Positions 39,274-48,981 of a stretch of 64,000 nt of DNA are shown here, piece by piece. The position numbers and the translations under genes were made by a program. Under the pieces are notes generated by a model. That model ran no database searches. It was not told the DNA's origin and saw only the letters and a list, made by a program, of their open reading frames with translations. The first letter of the stretch is position 1. The number at the start of each line of letters is the position of its first letter. This DNA comes from Cliona cf. orientalis. Lineage: Eukaryota > Porifera > Demospongiae > Clionaida > Clionaidae. Location: the NCBI GenBank assembly GCA_963930775.1, contig OZ005699.1:641501-705500 (forward strand). The letters run 5' to 3'.

Positions 39274-41566
39274 CTAAGTGCTAACAAGATGCACTTCGGG
39301 GAGAGTAGATTCATTTTTTATGGTCGGGTAGTCATAGGCCGCACTGAAGTTGAGGTGGTTCTCCTTTTGAGGCTCTGGAGGTGGCTGCTTCACCTTGAAC
39401 ACCTTGACTAAGATGACCATAACTAGCACAAGGAGCATAATAACAGCCCCAATAGCAACATAGCCAGGCACTACAGTGTGTAGGCTGGTTTGTGCCGAGT
39501 CTTGCTGATTATCACGGTCTCCGACTCGATCGTCAGTCTGGCCAGTGGTCACTGCAATAGTTTGAGGGGGAGTTGTTTTCGCCACAGTGATGCTGTCTGC
39601 AGTTATAGTCTTAGGTTGAGGGGTAGTTGCAGCCATTATGGTACTATCTTCAGTCAGAGTAATTGTAGTGACATCTTCAGTTGTTGGCCCAGCATGCGCA
39701 GTTGTGGTGACATCTTCAATAATTGTTGGAGCAATTGTGGTGATATCTTCAGTCGTTGGAGTTGTGGTGGTGACATCTTCAGATGTAGTGGTGACGTCTT
39801 CAGTCGAAGCGATTGTGGTGACATCTTCAGTCGTTGGAGCAGTAGTAGTGATGTCTTCAGTCGTTGGAGGAGTTGTGGTGACATCTTCAGTTGTTGTGGT
39901 GACGTCTTCAGTTAAAGCGATTGTGGTGATATCTTCAGTCGTTGGAGCAGTTGTAGTGATGTCTTCAGTCGTTAGAGCAATTGTGGTGATATCTTCAGCC
40001 ATTGAAGCAGTTGTAGTGACGTCTTCGGTTGTGGTGATAGTTTCTATGCCAGGAGTTACGCTAGTTGTACCATGGTCATACAGAGAGCAGAAAGAGTAGG
40101 TAGGGTCTTGGATTATATGGAAGCCAGCATTATAAATGGTGACAATACTGTTGCAGGCACTGACTATCTCTCCCATTGCTGCATAGTTTTCAAAGATGCT
40201 ACCACTGTTGATTACTTCCAATTATGGCAATCACTCCACCTCTCTCGGTTGCATTGTTAAAACTAAAGATGCTCTGACTGATAGTCACATGACTGCCAGC
40301 TCTTCCAACATACATCACTCCACCATCACCACCCGCTCTGTTGTTGGTAAAAAAAGAATCAATAATAGTGTATACAGTAGGGTAAAAGTATGTATGCAGC
40401 ACTCCTCCATTCCCACCAGCTGTGTTGTTACTAAAAATAGATCTCTCTATGATGACATCACTTTCATCCACTTGTATCACTCCAGCATCTCCGGCTGCTG
40501 AGTTATGACTGAATGTGTTATCCAGAAGTAAGATGGAGGCATTTCTAATGCAAATTACTCCTCCTCCATTATTGCCAGAAATTTGCCTTACTGCTCTATT
40601 GTAGACAAAAGTATTTCCAGTTATGTTAACATTGTCATGATAGAATTCAGCGACTTCCATCACTCCACAGTAGGCTGCTGTTTTGTTGATGAAAGTATTA
40701 TTCACCAGTGTTATGTTAGTATAGCGTCTGACTGAGTGTATGGCCCCTCCCCCTCCAGCAATGGCTTTATTGTTGATGAAACTGCTGTTAGTGATAGTGA
40801 TATTGTTACCATCAAAATAAATAGCTCCACCAGCAGTTGCCACTGAATTGTCACTGAAGTTACTATTGAGTATATTCAGATTTCCATCATACTGATATAT
40901 TGCACCTCCATATGTATCACTGTTGCAACTATGTGGATAATTATCCCTGAAGGTAGATTGTTCAATTACAAAAGTGGATCGATAACCATGGATGGCTCCG
41001 CGGTACACTCTGTTATTAGAAATGATGCACTGTCTGATCAGCACTGAAGAGTACCGAGAATAAAGAGCAGCTCCACCGGAGTAACATCCACTAGCATCCA
41101 AAAATGAGCTTCTTTCAAATGTTGCATTTGTTACATACCACAGCTCCATCCTGCTATTAAAAGTGACACTTCTTTCAAATATTACATTTCTTACATACTC
41201 CAGGTTCATCCTGCAGCCAACAAAAGTGATACCACTGATATGAACCTGCTGCAGTTGATTGAAATAGAATCGTTGTTGTCCACATGCGACTGTAGCTGAA
41301 TTATTAGCTCTCATTATAATGGAATTAATATTTTGCACTCGCAGTTGAGAATTCAGGCTATGGTTTCCAGGGTGAAGTTCAAAGGTGATGTTGGAGCTCA
41401 GACTAGGATTAGAGACGTACTGCTGTAGAGTGAGACAAGGCTCTCCAGTGAACTCCCCAGGACAGGGGCTGTCTGGAGAGGGAACAATGTTCAACCTCTC
41501 ACAGCTGGAGTACTGAACAGCATTCAGGAGGAGGAGCAATAATATTGTAGCAGAAATAAAATTCAT
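39274..41566 (-). CDS. Beta-helix surface protein A: mucin-like stalk, single membrane helix; frameshift near 40210
   Basis: Apparently intronless. Residues 1-20 form a signal peptide (MNFISATILLLLLLNAVQYS), then S-P-D-S-P-C-P-G-E-F-T-G-E-P-C-L-T-L opens the ectodomain. Many right-handed beta-helix rungs follow, with the Pmp-like pattern S-x-F-x-x-N and G-G-A-I-Y, numerous N-x-S/T sites and paired Cys. The frame ends at a TAG at 40199-40201; the continuation (from NSGSIFENYAAMGEIV) is in another frame that runs to TAG at 39274. Against gene B, whose two modules agree with each other here, 8 nt are missing, so this is a frameshift or an assembly error. Then come TYSFCSLY, a Thr-rich stalk of repeated TTEDVTT/TTEDITT (about 39640-40050), a membrane helix (about 39415-39475) and a tail containing AYDYPTIKNE and LPEVHLVST. 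The beta-helix family call is firm; function is unknown. Confidence 0.8.
39640..40050 (-). repeat. Coding minisatellite of the gene A stalk
   Basis: Repeats of a unit encoding T-T-E-D-[VI]-T-T plus a few variable residues, with lengths of about 7-12 codons. The plus-strand motif GT(G/A)GTGA(C/T)(A/G)TCTTCAG recurs more than ten times. Confidence 0.85.
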
Positions 41567-42688
41567 TTTATGCCAGATATCGATATCACTGTTAGGCCAA
41601 TCAAACTATATTATTAGTTTCTTGTCCACCCGTTTTTATATTTCTATGCGGGCGGGTGGTCATTATTCATTATCCATTATTATGGCATTTTGAGGGAGCA
41701 AAAAAGAGGTGTGGCTGGTATTTCAAGGCAATAATGAAGGCAGATGCGGTAGGTTGAAACTGACATGGGAGGTGACGAGAAACCGTAACATTCAAGTTTA
41801 TGTGGCCTTGTATATTATATTATATACACTATAAAAAACTAATGGCTATTTTAACAGTTGTCTCGGTTTCACGCCTCCTTTCTAGATCATTAACCATGTT
41901 AGCATGAGGAGATCTCATTGTCTGAATATTCCAGATTCCTAATTGTAAACAACTTAATATACATTTTCTGGAACATTGGTTAATCATGCAGAGGAGTCAG
42001 ATGCAATACATGTAGACTATATAGCTAAGTAATACATTAAAATGTATACCTTAAATGAATGGTTTTGCACTTTGCCAACTGATGGTCTTCAGTTATAAAC
42101 TGATCCCAGATTCTATACTGATTATTATGCATACATAATCATTCACTGAGTAGGCTATTATGAATCAATCCAGCTGTCGATAAAGGTCGAGCATGTGAGA
42201 TTATAACATGCATATTATGGACCAAGTGACTCTGCAATCATTCCACTCTAGCTTGCATGCATCTTTTGAGATATTACCAGTATCAGCTTCATTAATAGAT
42301 CTATCTATGGATGATTTTTGAAATGATTCCCACATCCCTAGTAGCGTCACTGTATATGGTAAAGGGTCACTATGTATATATGTAAGTAGCATACTTGAGT
42401 TATATATGCAATGTTATGTAATCGTCAAAGTGCTTTAAAGGGGCATAACTTGAAAATGAACATAGATGACAAACTTTAAAAATTTTATAGAACCATTTTT
42501 TACTGGTATATATCTGTGCCAAATTTCAAGATCTGATGCCCTTACGATTCGATACCCTTAGCTACTGTTTCAGAAAAGTAAATTGCTACTATATAGGGAT
42601 GTACTAATAATTAATATGTGATAAATGTGGTGGAAACATAATATAGCTAAAACAAAAAAAATTAATGCTTTAAGTTTATATTCATACA
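41567..42688. other. Spacer upstream of beta-helix gene A
   Basis: 1.1 kb with no credible gene. Parts near 42133-42320 resemble the upstream flank of gene B (48690-48910), so the 5' flank was carried along in the duplication. AT-rich, no TATA box or other element called. Confidence 0.5.
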
Positions 42689-42958
42689 TCATGATGCAAC
42701 TTCAGGGAGAGTAAGTTCATTTTTCATGGTTGGATATTCATAGGCCTTGAAGTTGAGGCGATTCACTGTTGGAAGCTCGAGAGGTGCCACTGGGTGCTTC
42801 ACCTTAAACACCTTGACTAATATGACTACACCAAACAGGGCAACTAGCACAAAAAGCATGACAACAGCTCCAATGGCAACATAACCAGGCACTATAGTGT
42901 GTAGGCTGGTTTGTGCCGTATCTTGCTGGTTGTCTTGATCTTCAACGTTAACCTAGCT
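42689..42958 (-). pseudogene. 3' fragment of a third beta-helix surface protein gene (C)
   Basis: Homologous only to the last 90 codons of genes A and B: the end of the stalk (QQDTAQTSLHT), membrane helix (GYVAIGAVVMLFVL, then GVVILVKVFKVK) and cytoplasmic tail with AYEYPTMKNELTLPEVAS, ending in TGA at 42689-42691. No beta-helix or signal peptide is present upstream. Homology stops at about 42958, where GLUT exon-4 sequence begins. It is the remnant of a deleted gene, but its tail is still open and conserved. Confidence 0.8.
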
Positions 42959-44320
42959 ATTGCTGGGTGGACGGCAAACGATTGCAAAATCACAGCTAGG
43001 CCAATGACAAGGTTGTTGAGCAACATGGTGTACTTCCTGAAAGAAACAGGAATCCATTAAGTCATTGAAGCGATAATAATCATGTATACAATGTCATATT
43101 TCACTCCATTACCACTACTACTGTAAAATCCCATATTCTCACATACCATAGTTCTCTCAGCAAAGCCAGTAGCCATTGTCTATGCAATAAAAAGGAGGCG
43201 GCTATGCCTTTCAAATACAAGATTCAAGTACCCAACTGAGTGTGTCTAAGCAAGTACTGCGAGATATTTTTCCCCAATAAGCTTGGGATTGGATCATATG
43301 AATAGATGTATTGGGTACCTGTACCTTTTGGTGGCTAGATATTGCACAGTGCATATAATAAAAGGCATTGTGCGTCTATAATATAGTCTGTTTGTACCTT
43401 CCAATGTGGTCAGCAATGAAACCCCCAGTCAGAGCTCCTGTCATCCCACCTATAGCATAGATGGCCACTGCAATGTACACTTTGGCATTGGTGAAGTGTA
43501 TACGTGTAGTCTAGAGGCATTGCTGTTGAACGAGTCTGTGATTGCCTGTAGTGTGTGTGTGTGTGTGTGTGTGCACGCATGGATGTATGAACTTTTTGTA
43601 GCCAGCTGCACAATGTTTCATAATAATATTATTACTACATGTACAAGTTTATGTTCGTGTAATCAAATGCCATACCCACACTCTACAAACTTAACAGCTT
43701 GGTTACTTTTACTCTAGGAAACCAGCATGATGCGACTTTCGTCTTCATATCTAATAAGTTCAACCATGTGTACACACTGATTTTTGTTTACTTCACACTT
43801 TGGGGTTGTTGATGACTCCAGTGTTGTATCCAAACTGTGTGCAAGAGCCGATGATTGCCACCAGCACGGTCAGCACTAGGACACAGGTCATTCCTCTCCA
43901 CTTGCTGCTCTGCTGCTGGTTCACACTAACGGCTTGCTTCTGAGAAAAAATTATTAAAATTAATGATACAGCATTGACCATCAGTTGCTACTGGCTAAAT
44001 TGATGAATTTATCTGTTGGCAACTAGGAAATCCATACATGCTGAAGTGACCTTCTATGTGTAGCTTGCGTATCCTAAGTGTTTGACCTTATTTTATCGTT
44101 ACAGATCTAGCAACCTTGACAAGGAACATACAAAATCCTTCTATTTAGACAGCTCAGTAGCCCCACCCACCTGAACGCCGACAGCGGTGTCAGCGGAGCT
44201 CGGCTGCGCGCCCTCTTTCTCTGAGGGCTTGGTGTCTTCTTCTGTGCTAATCTTCAACTCATCAATGGTGTCTCCTAGTTGGATAGACTCTAAAAGATTG
44301 TCTAGATCCTTTTCCGACAT
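42959..44320 (-). pseudogene. Truncated SLC2A/GLUT pseudogene (copy 3)
   Basis: Matches copy 2 exons 1-4 and their introns: exon 1 44320-44171 (open, 50 codons), exon 2 43939 to about 43798, exon 3 about 43543-43397, exon 4 fragment 43036-42959. Three lesions: about 10 nt around the exon-2 donor are missing compared with copy 2, so the GTAAGT donor is gone; a 2-nt insertion in exon 3 near 43500 shifts the frame and produces an early stop; and exon 4 breaks off inside the AVHPA segment, where sequence switches to the beta-helix fragment. Nothing corresponding to exons 5-12 is present. The intron similarity to copy 2 indicates a fairly recent duplication. Confidence 0.87.
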
Positions 44321-44579
44321 GGCTGGTTTGTCTCTCGTAGGTAACCCCGCCCACCCTGACCTTAAAAATGACGAGATTCATTTCCTTGATAATTATGCGC
44401 ATGCGTGCTAGCACATACTATATACAATGCTTAGATATCTTAAAAGCAATGAAGTATTAAAATATGCCTCTAGATATGGGTGGCAGCTCTATAGCTGGAC
44501 TACTCTAACAATAGATAAAGTTAAAAAAAAGCTTTACTATAAAGTTTTATACATAAGCTCATTTTCAGAGAGGGGTGTA

Positions 44580-47500
44580 TTAAGTGCTAACAAGGTGCAC
44601 TTCAGGGAGAGTAAATTCATTTTTAATGGTTGGATATTCATAGGCACTGACGTTGAGGCGATTCACCTTTGGAGGCTCGAGTGGTGGTCGCTTCACCTTG
44701 AACACCTTGACTAAGATGACCATTACTAGCACAACAAGTACAACGAGCACAATAAATACAACTCCAATGGCAGCGTAGACAGGCACTGTTGTGTGGAGGC
44801 TGTTTTGTGCTGTATCTTGCTGGCTATCTTGATCATCTATGTTAACCTTGCTAGTGATCATTGTAACAGTTTCTGCTGAATCAGGTTTCGTTGTATGAGT
44901 TGAACGGGTGTCTTCTGTAGCTGGTTTGGAAGTGACATCATCACGGTCTGGTTGGTGGGGTGTTGTTCTAGCCATGGTGATGCTATCTGTAGTTGTGTCC
45001 TCAGCCTGAGAGACAGCTGTAGTCATTACGGTAACATCCTCAGTAGTATCGTTAGGTTGAGGGACAGGTGTGGTTGTCATGGTGACGCCCTCAGTTGTAT
45101 CATTGAGTTGAGGGAGATTAGTTGCTGTCATGGTGACATTCTCTTCAGTAGGTTGAGGGATAGTTGTGGTCGTTATGGTGTCAGTGGTATCATCTGTTGT
45201 GCTGATATCTTCTAAATCTTCCGTTGTATTTCTCTCCTGAGTCCAAGGGTCAGTGGTGGGTAAAACTGATGTTGTAACAGTCGTTGGGGACACTGAATCG
45301 TTATATGGAGCACAAAGTGATGACACTATAGGATTTCGAGTTGCTAGGACTACAGGGTTGACAATAGTGACGTTGCTATTGCATGAGTTAACTACTTCAC
45401 CAGTTCTCGCAAAATTCTCATAAACGCTGGCTCGATTGAGTTGAAGGGTGCTTCCAATAATAGCAATGACTCCTCCTCTTTCAGCTGCATAGTTGTTACT
45501 AAAGGTACTCCCATATATTGTCACATGACAGCCACCTCTTCCGATGTACATTGCACCTCCATCACCTCCAGCTTGGTTGTTGGTAAAGGATGAATTGACG
45601 ATCATGTAGTTGGTGGGATATAAATAGGTTTGTAATGCTCCTCCATTCCCTCCAGCTGTATTGTTACTAAAAATAGATCTCTCAATTGTTATTTGGCTAT
45701 CGTCAGCCTGTATCACTCCAGCATCTCCAGTCGCTGAGTTATGACTGAAATTGTTATCCACGACAGAAATGGAAGCATTTCTAGCACAGATTACCCCTCC
45801 TCCATTGTTTCCAGGTATGACATCTATTGCTCTGTTGAAAGTGAAAGTGTTTCCAGTGATATTTAAGTCAAAGTGGTAAAATTCAGTCATTTTGATCACG
45901 CCACAGTAGGCAGCAGTGTTGTGACTGAAGGTATTATTCACCAGCAACATGATAGCACTGCCACTGTACCATCTTGATGCAAAATATATGGCCCCTCCAC
46001 CTCTGCCATTCGCTGTGTTGTTGATGAAATTGCTGTTAAAAATTGTGACGTTGGCATTGTTGAAGTGAATAGCTCCTCCATCACCACCACTACGTGCTCT
46101 GTTGGCCTTGAAGGTACTGTTAAAAATGTTAACACCATGTGGTAAGTAATCAAAAATGATACCAGTATTATTCTTAAAGGTACAATTACTTATACTGACA
46201 TCCTGTCTGTCATTAGAGCCTTGGAAATTGATGCCATAGTTATCCTTGAAGATGCTGTTAACTATGTTGACTCGTCCATTGGGATAGACTGCCATGCCAT
46301 TATAGTAACCAGAATCTATATAAATTGCTCCTCCACCATAATAATAGTAACCAGGATAATAATAGTAACCAGTATTAAAACTGTTACTGTTATTGCTGAA
46401 GAGACTTTGATCAATTGTTAGCGAAAACAAATTTGATCCAGAAAAGGAAATAGCTCCATTTCTGTTGTTAGACATTGTACATTGTTGGATCCACACAGAA
46501 GAGCCATAGGTGCTCAAAGCTACTCCATTCCTAGTACGGTTTAAAAATGAGCTTTTCACAACTGTGGCATTGACTACTGATCCCAGATTCATTGAGCAAC
46601 CAATGAATGTAATGCCACTGACATGAATCAGTTGCAGTCGATTGAAGTCAAATGATCTATAATATGTTTCCTCTCTGCATATTATTATAACTGTAGTTGA
46701 CATATTTCCATGCATTGTAAAGGAATAGATGTTTGACACGTAAAGCCGGGTATTTAGATGGTGGGTTCCAGGATGGAGATTAAGTGTTATATTGGGGCTG
46801 TGGCTAGGAGGATAAGCTGCATATTGCTCAAGAGTGAAGCAGGGCTCCCCAGTGAACTCACCAGGACAGGGAGAATCTGGAGTGGGAACAATGTTAGTAA
46901 TGTGTACCTGTGAAGCAGGGCTTGAGGTAGTTACATCATCAATCTCAGCAATTGTATAGTTAGCAGAAGATATATTAGTAGTTACACTTTCATTGTATAG
47001 AGAGCAGAATGAGTAAGTGGGATCTTGATTTAATAAAAGGTCCAGATTGAAAATTGTTGTATTACTATTGCAGGCACTGATAGCATCTCCTAGTTCAGCT
47101 GAGTTTCCAAAGATGCTAGAGCCATTCATTTCTAGTGTGCTCCCGATAATGGCAATCACTCCTCCTCGATTAGTCGCATAATTAAAGCCAAAGGTACCTT
47201 GATTAATGGTCACATGACTTAGAGCTCTTCCGACATACATCACTCCACCATCACCTCCAACTCTGTTGTTGATAAAGGAACAATCCGTGATTGTGTATGT
47301 GGTTGGATAAAAGTAAGTATGCAGCACTCCTCCATTTCCTCCAGCTCTATTGCTACTAAAAATAGATCTATTGATGATGATGTCACTTTCCTCTGCTTGT
47401 ATCACTCCAGCATCCCCAGCTGCTGAGTTATGGCTAAAAGTATTACCTGTAACTAAAACTGAAGCATTTCTAATACAAAGTACTCCTCCTGCATTGTTAC

Positions 47501-48596
47501 CAGATATCTGCTGTACTGCCCTGTTGTAGATAAAAGTGTTTCCAATGATGTTGACATGATAGTGATAAAATTCAGCGACTTCCATCACTCCACAGTAGGC
47601 TGCTGTATTGCGATTGAAGATGTTATCAACCAGCGAAATGTTAGTGTAGCGTCTAGCTGAGTATATAGCCCCTCCCCCTCCACTATTGGCTGTATTGTTG
47701 ATGAAACTACTGTTACTGATAGTGATGTTACCACCAAAATAGATAGCTCCACCAGCACCAGCGATGGCTGCATTGTTGATGAAAGAGCTGTTAGTGATAG
47801 TGATATTGTTACCATAAAAATAAATAGCTCCACCATTACCACGCGTACGATAAGTTGATACTGAATTATCACTGAAGCTACTGTTGAGTATATTCAAATT
47901 TCCATCACGTAGATATATTGCACCTCCATAAGTATCACTGCAACACCTATATGGATACCTATTATTCCTGAAGGTAGACTGTTCAATTACAAAAGTGGAT
48001 CGATCGCCATAGATAGCTCCGTGGTACACCCAGTTATTAGAAACACTGCACTGTCTGATCAGCACTGAAGAAGAGCGATATGCATAAAGAGCAGCTCCAC
48101 TATAGCAACATCTACTAGCATCCAAAAATGAGCTTCTTTCAACTGTTGCATTTGTTACATACCGTAGCTCCATCCTGCCATCAAAAGTGACACTTCTTTC
48201 AAATATTGCATTTGTTACAGATCCCAGGTACATCCTGCAGCCAACAAAAGTGATACCACTGACATGCACCTGCTGCAGTCGATTGAAATAGAATCGTTGT
48301 TGTCCACATGTGACTCTAGCTGAAGTGTTAGCTCTCATTATAAAGGAATTAATATTTTGCACTTGCAGTTGAGAATCTAGGCTATGGTTTCCAGACTGTA
48401 GTTCAAAGATGATGTTGGAGCTCAGACTGGGATTAGACACGTACTGCTGTAGAGTGAGACAAGGCTCTCCAGTGAACTCACCAGGACAGGGGCTGTCTGG
48501 AGAGGGAACAATGTTGAACCTCTCACAGCTGGAGTACTGGACAGCATTCGAGAAGAGAAGCAACAAAGGAGCAAAAATGAGATGGATTATCTTCAT
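44580..48596 (-). CDS. Beta-helix surface protein B: two beta-helix modules, Thr/Ser stalk, one membrane helix, conserved tail
   Basis: Single open exon. The chosen start (48596) gives 1338 residues and a clean signal peptide (MKIIHLIFAPLLLLFSNAVQ) matching gene A; the frame is open 27 codons further upstream without a signal-like start. Module 1 (about residues 28-530) and module 2 (about 567-1098) each open with a P-[DS/TP]-DSPCPGEFTGEPC segment, run through beta-helix rungs with N-[ST]-x-F-x-x-N and GGAIY repeats, and end near a Cys-containing CSLY or CAPY motif. A Thr/Ser/Asp-rich stalk (about 1100-1255) is probably O-glycosylated. The membrane helix is about 1271-1293. The tail has RPPLEPPK, a possible SH3 ligand, and AYEYPTIKNE, a possible SH2 or PTB ligand, ending HLVST. 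The rungs resemble chlamydial Pmp repeats by motif, which is a fold resemblance rather than orthology. Ligand unknown. Confidence 0.87.
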   Translation of the reverse strand: MKIIHLIFAPLLLLFSNAVQYSSCERFNIVPSPDSPCPGEFTGEPCLTLQQYVSNPSLSSNIIFELQSGNHSLDSQLQVQNINSFIMRANTSARVTCGQQRFYFNRLQQVHVSGITFVGCRMYLGSVTNAIFERSVTFDGRMELRYVTNATVERSSFLDASRCCYSGAALYAYRSSSVLIRQCSVSNNWVYHGAIYGDRSTFVIEQSTFRNNRYPYRCCSDTYGGAIYLRDGNLNILNSSFSDNSVSTYRTRGNGGAIYFYGNNITITNSSFINNAAIAGAGGAIYFGGNITISNSSFINNTANSGGGGAIYSARRYTNISLVDNIFNRNTAAYCGVMEVAEFYHYHVNIIGNTFIYNRAVQQISGNNAGGVLCIRNASVLVTGNTFSHNSAAGDAGVIQAEESDIIINRSIFSSNRAGGNGGVLHTYFYPTTYTITDCSFINNRVGGDGGVMYVGRALSHVTINQGTFGFNYATNRGGVIAIIGSTLEMNGSSIFGNSAELGDAISACNSNTTIFNLDLLLNQDPTYSFCSLYNESVTTNISSANYTIAEIDDVTTSSPASQVHITNIVPTPDSPCPGEFTGEPCFTLEQYAAYPPSHSPNITLNLHPGTHHLNTRLYVSNIYSFTMHGNMSTTVIIICREETYYRSFDFNRLQLIHVSGITFIGCSMNLGSVVNATVVKSSFLNRTRNGVALSTYGSSVWIQQCTMSNNRNGAISFSGSNLFSLTIDQSLFSNNSNSFNTGYYYYPGYYYYGGGAIYIDSGYYNGMAVYPNGRVNIVNSIFKDNYGINFQGSNDRQDVSISNCTFKNNTGIIFDYLPHGVNIFNSTFKANRARSGGDGGAIHFNNANVTIFNSNFINNTANGRGGGAIYFASRWYSGSAIMLLVNNTFSHNTAAYCGVIKMTEFYHFDLNITGNTFTFNRAIDVIPGNNGGGVICARNASISVVDNNFSHNSATGDAGVIQADDSQITIERSIFSNNTAGGNGGALQTYLYPTNYMIVNSSFTNNQAGGDGGAMYIGRGGCHVTIYGSTFSNNYAAERGGVIAIIGSTLQLNRASVYENFARTGEVVNSCNSNVTIVNPVVLATRNPIVSSLCAPYNDSVSPTTVTTSVLPTTDPWTQERNTTEDLEDISTTDDTTDTITTTTIPQPTEENVTMTATNLPQLNDTTEGVTMTTTPVPQPNDTTEDVTVMTTAVSQAEDTTTDSITMARTTPHQPDRDDVTSKPATEDTRSTHTTKPDSAETVTMITSKVNIDDQDSQQDTAQNSLHTTVPVYAAIGVVFIVLVVLVVLVMVILVKVFKVKRPPLEPPKVNRLNVSAYEYPTIKNEFTLPEVHLVST

Positions 48597-48981
48597 TTTT
48601 ACGCTGAAGTACAACTGATAGTGTGCAGTGATACCTATATTATTACAACTGCAGAGTATAAAATTTAATGCATCCAAGTGTGTTAAGCATAATCATCCAC
48701 TGGGTAGTCTATTGTGAATCGATTTTGGCTTGAAACATGAGCTTTAAAAACAAGAGCATCAGGGCTTGAATAAACGGTTGCCTTAAAAAACATGCACACC
48801 TGCAAGGTCAAAAAAAATAAAGGTCAGACAGCACGAGAGTAATTTGAGATCAAGTACTTGTGCAATCGCTCCATTCTTAAATACCAGTATCAGCTTCAAC
48901 ATAATAGAGGATGATATTACTAATTTTACCAATAATAATTATGGTGGTGAACACTGATTATTATTGTGATAGCATCGACTT

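Noticed and set aside
39638-40099. Open frame opposite the Thr-rich stalk (Val/Ser repeats)
   Set aside because: A shadow of the coding minisatellite on the other strand.
48597-48677. Upstream in-frame start for beta-helix gene B
   Set aside because: The extra 27 residues are not signal-like and are not shared with gene A; the Met at 48596 begins a typical signal peptide.
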